NCBI GenBank assembly: GCA_023014365.1
Contig: JAEBUN010000004.1
Span: 1,426,001-1,490,000 of the forward strand
From: Lepiota brunneoincarnata
Lineage: Eukaryota; Basidiomycota; Agaricomycetes; Agaricales; Agaricaceae
Length of the DNA stretch: 64,000 nucleotides
Direction: 5' to 3'
Shown piece by piece: positions 56,809 through 64,000 of this stretch. Below the pieces are notes generated by a model. It was given only the letters and a program-made list of their open reading frames with translations. It was not told where the DNA came from and did not search any database. Every line of letters starts with the position of its first letter. Position 1 is the stretch's first letter. The translations under genes were made by a program, and so were the position numbers.

Positions 56809-58065
56809 ATGGATTCCAAGCAGCTGTCCCACCACTTTGAATCCGGCGCTATCCTCACCAAGGTTGGCGGAGAGCTCCCAACAGTGAACTCCTCAGCTGG
56901 GTCCACCGCATCGAGGGCGAAAGCCTCGCCTTGGAGTCCTCTCTACGTCATCGGAGTCTTCGGATGTGCTTTCTTACTGTTTCATATTTACCTTACCACG
57001 ACTTTCCATTATGCTGTCATGGATCGTGGGTTGCATCGGTTGGAGAAGGAGTTGCATGAAATGATGCAACTCCAACTCGCTCAATCAAACGTCACTACCG
57101 CGGGCGTTGTCAACCCTGCGACTCAGGACACGGATGAAAATCGCGTTGTTCCTGGCACACAGAGATTGCCATACGGCGGGCTTGAAGAGTTGCACAGTGG
57201 CTCTCACCGAACACGCAAGAGGCACTGGGGTACCAGGCGTTCTCATACTGGGAATGATCCCATCGCCAAACGAGGTGGTGGCGCGACTTTTACCTGGTTT
57301 CATCCTGGCCAGTGAGTGAGCTCGTCTACTCTGATGCATCTGGTATACTAATGGCACTAAACAGCGGTGCTTGTGGAGGTTTCAACGGTGATAATGACTT
57401 TGTAAGTTCCGCCCGATTTCCAGGTGTGCCAGCTGAGAGCTTATCATTGCATACATCTAGATTGTTGCAATAAGTCATATCGTATGTCGTTCCTTTGTTG
57501 TTTGGTTTTGCAATGCTGATTTGCTGGCACCAGATCTGGAATAACGGCGAGCACTGTGGTGACACCATTTCCATCACGTATCAAGGCAAGATGGTCCAAG
57601 CCACGGTCGTGGACGAGGTGAGCAAGTTCCTCATATCACAGCCGTTCGTGTGTAACCTTCTTTTCGTAGTGTATGGGCTGCGATCCCAACCACATTGATC
57701 TTAGCCCTGGGCTCCTTCGTCATCTGGTTGGCTCAGGGAGGGATATGGTTACTGATGGCCTTTGGTCGTTTGGTGCTCCGCCTAAGGAAGTTGAAAAACC
57801 TAAACCTAAACCTAAACCTACACCCACAACTTCGCGCCCCCAAACAACCTCACGAGAACGTCCGACTACCACGCGAATTTCGACCGGGCTCAGCAGTACA
57901 TCGGCTCAGACTACATCATCAACGCCTTCGGCAACTTCGTCTTCTGCCTACCCAACCCCAAGCCCAGAGACTGGAGGTGGAGTCCAGAATCTCGAGGCCT
58001 TTACCGACTTATTTATCAATCTCGGACGAGTCGCTATGGCCGGAGTTCTGGCTGAGAATCCCTAG
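56809..58065 (+). CDS. Membrane-anchored DPBB protein (riboflavin-aldehyde-forming-enzyme-like)
   Basis: Start 56809 (MDSKQLSHHFESGA). A type II signal anchor (PLYVIGVFGCAFLLFHIYLT) puts the rest outside. After a 100-residue linker comes the DPBB domain: ATFTWFHPGHGACGGFN, NDFIVAIS, IWNNGEHCGDTISITYQG, VVDECMGCDPNHIDLSPGL and a GVGRDMVTDGLWSF-like end (GSGRDMVTDGLWSF). A Pro-Lys repeat (EKPKPKPKPTPTT) and a Ser/Thr-rich tail follow, stop 58065. The D-E-C-x-G-C motif is the hallmark of fungal Raf/expansin-like DPBB proteins. Four GT-AG introns. Different architecture from the DPBB gene just upstream. Confidence 0.85.
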
Positions 58066-58507
58066 AAAGTCCAGATCAATCAATCAATCAATCAATCAAG
58101 CACCCGGCTGGCTCTTCCTGTTTTCGCTCCTCTGCGGATATGCACTATATATTGAACATTGGATTGAATTGATTGGAACGCTTCCGTGTTGTCTATCTTC
58201 GTTTTGTTTTCGCCTACCGTCCATAAATAATAAACGAATGTTCCGGGTTGCTTGATGAGTATATATCCCGCGGCAGTTGGCCTTGACTCCTGAGGCCTGA
58301 AGCTACATCGAATGTAGCATATGACTCGGTTGTCTACTTTTCCTGCATTAGCCATTCTGTCCACTCCATGCCATTAAATATATATATATGGTTGATCTTT
58401 TACCCTGCCGCTATTGTTAAGCTGACAGGCGAACTAAAGATTCTGGGTTACACTTGCAGAACAGTAACAATCAAGATTGAAGCAGAGGCATCACAAAAAA
58501 TACATCG
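58066..58507. other. Convergent intergenic
   Basis: 3' ends of the DPBB gene and of the unknown gene on the minus strand. It holds the ATCA microsatellite and a TATATATATA run (58379-58389). No gene seen. Confidence 0.5.
58075..58099. repeat. (ATCA)n microsatellite
   Basis: About six tandem copies of ATCA right after the stop of the DPBB gene, in the 3' UTR/intergenic part. Confidence 0.9.
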
Positions 58508-59735
58508 CTATTCATCTATAGCTTGCTGCACAACAGCCAAAAAGTCCTTTTGGGATCTGGCACTGGTGTTCCAGAGGCGGTATAAACCCCTGATGGCGTG
58601 CTTGAGGGCCTCGTCAGCGGCGGTATTCTCCGAACAGGTTTTGTCAGTATCAGAGGCTGGTCCCGACACGAACTCTTCTGCTAGGTCCGCATGCGGAGAT
58701 TGCGGAGATGGGGAACTTGCGGAAGCGGAAGGAGGTTCATCGTCCTGCAAAGGAGGGCTCGAGTGAGGACGGATGGGGAGCGACGCGAGTCTACGGGTGA
58801 GAGAGCTGGGAGAGGGAGGCGCGAGGGGGTTATAAGTCTCGGTGTTGGGAAAGTCTGGGTTGAGTTCCGAAGAGGGTACAAAAATTCTTTGGTCAACTTC
58901 GGGCTGCTGAGGCTGAAGAAGCTTCCGATCGAGTAGACGGGGGGACGGGATGGTAGAATCAGCTGAACCTGCATGGCACGGTCAGTCCCCGAGTTGGGAA
59001 ATAAGGGATATGCAAACCTTGAACCGTTGAATACTGAGCCCAATAGGCGTCCTCCGTGTCTGCCACAGTTGGGGGTTCGGCAGAGAGACCGGATGACGCA
59101 GGGTCATCGCCCATAGCGTTGTAGGTATTCCAGTAGGCATCAACCTCGTCATCGAGGTTGCCCGCATTGAAGGCATACGTGCGCTCTGCGAGAAAGTCGT
59201 CTGGGGACTGGAAGAGAGCCATTGCGTGAGAGAGATCCGATTGGGAGTTCTCTGGGAAGGAACCAATTGCGGAATTATGGTATCTCCATGAACGGGAGGG
59301 CTGGTCCCATAGAAATATGAGGCGAAGGGATATCCAGGTGTCTGGATGAGGGGATGGAAGGACGGCTGTGGGTGTAATGCGGACGTGGGCATAAACTGCC
59401 TCAGGATCGGCTGTGTAGTGGATATCTGGGTGGGTGGATTCTATATCATGAGTTGCCAAAAGACTGGGGAGGTCATCTGGGTTGATGCACTCGAGGAGGA
59501 GTAAAACAGTGTCTGCTGCTTGTGCAGATGGCCATGTGAGATAGTTAGTGGGGTCGTCTGGGGAGATGTTGAGAAAGTGGTGCCGCTGGAGCAGGGGGAG
59601 GGAGAGGAGATGTGGTGGGACAGGGTGAAGAGTGGATGGAGGACAGATGTAGTGAAGAATGTTGAGGATGTCAGCTCGAGTAATCGGTGAGGGCGTCTGT
59701 TTGTCTAGAATGCAACTGGCCTGCTCATCGATCAT
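58508..59735 (-). CDS. Unknown protein, probably conserved in basidiomycetes
   Basis: Not recognised. Start 59735 (MIDEQASCILDKQTP). The N-terminal 250 residues look globular: ITRADILNILHYICPPSTLHP, HHFLNISPDDPTNYLTWPSA, LLLLECINPDDLPSLL, ISLRLIFLWDQPSRSWRYHN and EVDAYWNTYNAMGDDP. One intron (GTTTGC ... CATGCAG, about 59021-58974) joins VQG to SADSTIPSPR, a Ser/Pro-rich part ending in a helix (DEALKHAIRGLYRLWN) and VVQQAIDE at the stop, 58508. Start is 63 bp from the divergent surface-protein gene. Confidence 0.65.
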
Positions 59736-59798
59736 CGTCGTTGACAACTCTTTCCCCCGCCTATTTTGGGCTACATCGCTCCTTGTCCTTCTCCCACC

Positions 59799-60332
59799 AT
59801 GCTGCCTAGCAGCCACCCTGCCCTGCTCGTCCTGCTCGCCCTTCCCCTTCTTGCCGTCACACAAGTACGCCCTTTGTCCTCTTTGGTCGCCTCCCCTGCT
59901 GATCAATTATTATAGAGCAACGGCAGCAGTCAGCCGCAGCAGACCGTCATCACCTCTACCACCCTTTCTACTGCCGTTGTCCTTGGCCCAGACAGGCAGG
60001 CCAGCACAGCAACAAGGACGTTCGTTTTCACGACGACCCAGATCCTCACACCGGCACCCCAGCCCTCGGGCAATACTACCAATGGCACCACACCAGCGGG
60101 AAACAGCACGGGAAGCACATCAACAACAACCACACCCAGCAACCTCCCCACCGCTCCAACTAACGTCGACGGTGGCGGTCTGAACGGCGCTCCCTCTCCA
60201 GGGCAAACTGGTAGCGGTGGTATTTACGGCCCCGACGACAACTATATCGCTGCAGCCAACTCGCTCAAGCGTAACGCCCTTGTTATCGGATTTGTTAGTG
60301 TTGCCCTTGGCGGTGCCATGCTTGCCTTTTGA
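59799..60332 (+). CDS. Ser/Thr-rich GPI-anchor-type cell-surface protein
   Basis: Signal peptide MLPSSHPALLVLLALPLLAV (59799, CACCATGC context). One intron (GTACGC ... ATTATAG) joins VTQ to SNGSSQPQQTV. The mature part is almost only Ser, Thr, Pro, Gly and Asn with N-glycosylation sites (NGT, NTT, NST). The C-terminus (NALVIGFVSVALGGAMLAF) is a hydrophobic tail with a preceding small-residue omega-like region (AAANS), fitting GPI attachment to the cell wall. Stop 60330-60332. Confidence 0.75.
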
Positions 60333-60448
60333 TTGCACGGACAATGTTACCTATCGGACTTATTGGATATTTAGAACTTGCCATTCATTATACATACTAC
60401 TTATAATCATGCCTAGTAAAAAAACACACCGGCGATAGCCGCCCTGTC

Positions 60449-61873
60449 ATGCTTCTACGATCATCTCTTCGTCTCTTCAATCCAAAGACAATCACCACCA
60501 TGACTGAGACAGCATCCTCCCTGCCCAAGACCACTGGCCACAAGGTAAAACCAAACTTGCTTACCAACGTCTTAACAACAATAAATTTCCAGGTCATCGG
60601 TACACACAACGGAACGTTTCACTGCGACGAGGCCCTTGCAGTCTTCCTGCTTCGCCAAACATCAGTCTATGCCAATGCTGGTATGCAAGAGTCTGGCTCC
60701 AACAAATCACAACCGTATCTTCACCCAGCTCCTCAGATCTCAAGCGCACCCGCGATCCCGCCATACTGGACACCTGCGACATCGTCGTCGACGTCGGCGC
60801 AATTTACGATGAATCAAAACAGCGCTTTGATCACCATCAGCGCGGTTTTACTCAAGTTTTTGGCCATGGTTTCAACACGAAGCTCAGCAGTGCCGGTCTG
60901 ATCTACAAGTTTGTCCGCTCTTAGGGATATCTGTGTCTGCTCTGAACCTCCCATCAGGCACTTTGGCAAAGAAATCATCGCAAACAAGCTTCAAACCTCC
61001 GTGGACAACGCCACGCTCGATTTGTTGTGGCTGAAATTATACAAGGTTCGCGGACTCTCACCGTCACCACACAAGCGTTCAACAAGCCACAGGAATTTAT
61101 TGAAGCAATTGATGCTATCGATAATGGCATACCGCAATATCCTGCCGATCTCAAGCCACTTTACAGGAACCGCACGGACCTATCCAGCCGTGTTGGTCAT
61201 TTAAACCCAGCTTGGAACCAATCGGTCGATGCTCAAGTCGTCGATGTACGTATTCCCCCCCATCACTACCCTTGTGAATCTGAATCTTTTCTAGACCCGT
61301 TTCCTTGAGGCATCAAAGTTGACGGGCACAGAGTTTCTCGGTAGGCTGGACTACTATGCCAATGCATGGCTCCCCGCCCGGAGTCTCCTTGTTCAAAGCA
61401 TCAACTCTAGCAAGGCTGGCGTTGATCCAACTGGACGAATCATTCTATTTGATCAATTCCTTCCCTGGAAAGTCAGTCCCATCGGAGCTCGCAAAACCAC
61501 CCACTTCCGTTAACATAGTCATAGGAACACCTGTTCGAGCTGGAGGGTAACAATGAAGTGACCCCAAATGTTGCCATATATGTCGTCTACCCAGACGAGA
61601 CGGCGGGTACCTGGCGTGTACAGGCCGTTCCTGTCTCTCCAGAAAGCTTCGAGTCCCGAAAAGCCCTACCAGAGGGGTGGAGGGGTTTGCGAGATGACGA
61701 GCTGACTCGAGTCAGCGGCATCGACGGAGGCATCTTTGTTCATGCGAGCGGTTTTATTGGAGGTGCGTGCAAGCCTTATCACCCGTCCCACATGAAACAA
61801 GATTCACACGCTCATAGGAAACAAAACCAAGGAGGGGGCTTTGAGGCTTGCTCAAGTCGCCCTGGAGAAGTGA
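60449..61873 (+). CDS. MYG1: MYG1-family 3'-5' RNA exonuclease
   Basis: MYG1 is a DHH-type nuclease that acts in nucleus/nucleolus and mitochondria. Start 60449 (MLLRSSLRLFNPKTITT, likely mitochondrial presequence); an internal ATG at 60500 (MTETASSL) could give a second form. Blocks: VIGTHNGTFHCDEALAVFLL, ILDTCDIVVDVGAIYD, the DHH motif in QRFDHHQRGF, AIDAIDNGIPQY, LTGTEFLGRLDYYAN, IILFDQFLPWKEHLF, PNVAIYVVYPDETAGTWRVQAV and GGIFVHASGFIGGNKT. End RLAQVALEK, stop 61871-61873. About six GT-AG introns. Confidence 0.93.
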
Positions 61874-64000
61874 TGCACTACAATTCGTTCAAATTCTGAA
61901 TATTTTCAACTAGTACGCACAATGCGTGATCAGCTCCCGCTGATAGCTGGGGAAGCTCAGCTGTATCCTGTAAAACAGTACAGGGAATTGGATATCTCCA
62001 GTCGCCTTTCATGATGATATGTTTCTTGGACTGTCGTGTCCTATTTTGCGACAATAAATGTGAGCCTTCCATACCAGTGCACCACTCTTTCCTCCCGCAA
62101 GTCCACTACTTCACTTGTGCACATAGCAGCGGCATGAGAGAAGGGGCCGTGTCGGCAATCGTGCTGGCGTTGACCAACGCACTTTTCACCACGATTGAAC
62201 GCTACCTGGGTAGTTGTACAACCTCAGACCAACAATCCCCACCTTTTGGGTTGCATTTACTACCTTGACGGACTTCTTACATGCTGATCAACTACACGGT
62301 GCTCTAGATCATCCTACCACCAACGAACATTTACTCTACGTCCCTTATCGAGACTTGTTAGCCATCATGTACCGAGAAATGATGCACGGGCACGAGCGTG
62401 ATCGTCCTCCAGGTCACTGGGAGAGCAGGTCTTGGGGTGCCCGAAACCCACATCTCTGGGCCTATTCCAACCTGTGCGATTCCACAGGAATCCGACCGCT
62501 GGCCTTCAAAGATTCTCTTTGAAATCCTTCCAGGGAGCTGAACCCCACCTTCCACGAAATAAGCTCAAGGATGCAATCTAGGCCAACAATTTCCTCAAAT
62601 GTTCTCCAAAGTCGCTGAATCTTGATCCACAAGCCTGTGAGGACCCTGCAACGCCATCGACGGTGTACTGAAAATTGAACACAGCCAAGCAATTACGAAG
62701 TCATCGGTGCGGTTCCGAAGCCTTATAGCAATTAACTGTCCTCCTTTGGTTCGAGGATGTCGAAGTTCCGGCTGAAACCTGATAGGCGAATCCCTTACAA
62801 TATCCACCATTTGGGAAAGAGCGAAGATTCGGTTATCAAGACTCGAAACTCAGGGAAGGAGAGGCGCATGTGTTCACTCTGGAGCAACCGTCTCTCTTGT
62901 TCATATTCAAAAATTGCCACAAGTGGCTGAAGTTCAGACGGAAAAGGAAGACTGGTTTCGAGGCCCCGGCACAGGGCTTTGTCGATGTCTCTGAAGATCT
63001 GCGTCTTGGCGGGAGTAATAGGGTTTTTTTTCTTTTCTTGGCGTGCCACCATCAGTTTTCGGTAGGGTCTCGAAAAGGTACACAATGCCTTCCGTCTCCG
63101 TTGAAGCTAATACTCAAGTTAGCTAGCTAAATTGCCAAGCTGTTGTGTCAGCTTTAATAGTCATATTCCCACCAGCCGCTTGGATATTCGCGAGCCCAAC
63201 TGAACAGCGCCTCATGTATGAGTCAATAGCATAGTTCTTCGATTCTCGATTCAGATACTTCTGGGCAGATCCGTCAATATCCCAACATCCCACTAAATTG
63301 ATTACCGTCTCCGCTTCTGTATTTCAGGCAAGTACTAATGTTGTCAAACCTTCAGTGCGTCAAGGCTGAGCAGGGTTCTGTTCTGTTGCCGTCATGACAC
63401 TTCAGGGCCGATAGCTTAGTGCCCCGAGAATGTGCAACACCTCGAGGAGGGGCCGAATGGCGCGTTGTCACTTGCCGCCTCTTGCCTTCCCGCAAAGTCG
63501 AGATCACTAGACGATCACTAACACGAACCTCGCCAACTACACGTGGGCTAATGCACTATCGGCTCAGGGACTAAACAAGTATCTTCTTTGGTATACAATC
63601 ATCCATCCCAGGCTGTCGGAACGCCCTTCTGATACAGCGCCTCTGGTGCCTCCGCAAAAGAAAATTGGGTCAGGCTGACGAGGTCGAAAAATTTAGTCTA
63701 TCTCCGGAAGAGGTTGCCGATTAGACTTGCATGCTGGATGCCGTGCATGGTAGTTATCAGACAACGTGGCTGGCGCATGGTTCTCAGCGCCACCAATTCT
63801 GCGGCCGTCCTGATACTGGGCGAATGTTCTGCCCAGCGCGCCCCCCCCCCCCCTCTTCTTATTTTTTTTCATGGAATAAATGTTGCAAGGCGCAAGCGGA
63901 GTGCCTCCCCAAATGTAACCCCACCGTTCGTACAAGTGTCTAATGACAGCGTAAGGCCGCGGAGACTAGCTCACGGCTCTGTGCATTGCGGTCGCGTGTG
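61874..64000. other. About 2.1 kb without a recognised gene
   Basis: The plus strand has two short protein-like frames (62011-62268 with SGMREGAVSAIVLALTNALF, and 62214-62522 with LLYVPYRDLLAIMYREMMHG). They could be exons of an unknown gene or decayed sequence; I could not join them into a model. From 62.6 kb to the edge I see no coding signal. Confidence 0.4.
63841..63853. repeat. 13-bp C homopolymer
   Basis: C13 followed by a CT stretch and T8 near the right edge, in non-coding sequence. Confidence 0.85.

Overview
This window is nuclear DNA of a filamentous basidiomycete, most likely an agaricomycete. Genes sit close together on both strands. Most are cut by 45-60 bp introns with GT donors, CTNAN-type branch sites and pyrimidine-AG acceptors. 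The protein repertoire fits: Pil1/Lsp1 eisosome protein, Elp5, a free SRA-YDG protein, riboflavin-aldehyde-forming-enzyme-like double-psi barrel (DPBB) proteins and a fungal PL8 lyase. I cannot name the genus. Nothing bacterial, viral or mitochondrial was seen, and there is no CRISPR array and no transposase or reverse transcriptase.

Layout. 1-13.3 kb: Pil1/Lsp1 (cut by the window edge), eIF4E, an SLC25A39/40-like mitochondrial carrier, Vam7-like PX-SNARE, a membrane-anchored methyltransferase, the AMPK gamma subunit Snf4, an Ssh4-like SPRY adaptor and an unknown single-pass membrane protein. 13.8-25.6 kb: aspartyl-tRNA synthetase and aspartate aminotransferase back to back, a disordered unknown protein, Elongator Elp5, a GNAT acetyltransferase, a dienelactone hydrolase and eEF1A. 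26-33.5 kb: a PAS-kinase-type kinase, ribosomal protein eL32, Memo, a histidine phosphatase and an Stm1/SERBP1-like protein. 34-45.2 kb: a very large Spp1-like PHD-finger gene, Lsm1, a tRNA-Ser, complex I NDUFA5, mitoribosomal bL32m, a 3-ketoacyl-CoA thiolase and ribosomal protein uS3. 45.3-61.9 kb: a secreted polysaccharide lyase 8, Mpp10, Sec9, the SRA-YDG protein, two different DPBB genes side by side, an unknown conserved-looking protein, a GPI-type cell-surface protein and the MYG1 nuclease. 61.9-64 kb holds no gene I recognise.

Most genes are housekeeping: translation (eIF4E, eEF1A, DRS1, eL32, uS3, Stm1, Mpp10, Elp5, tRNA-Ser), energy and mitochondria (Snf4, the kinase, carrier, NDUFA5, bL32m, AAT), membrane traffic (Vam7, Sec9, Pil1, Ssh4) and chromatin (Spp1, SRA). 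Several pairs are divergent with very short shared promoters. Two pairs are thematically matched: DRS1/AAT around aspartate, and NDUFA5/bL32m in mitochondria.

The most unusual signals are: (i) at least five introns that only keep conserved reading frames if the donor is GC instead of GT, four of them exactly GCAAGT; (ii) an intact SRA-YDG gene; (iii) one-base breaks in Pil1 and in the Spp1 coiled coil, all in the direction of one extra base. All exon structures are hand-built from the sequence and are not backed by transcripts.
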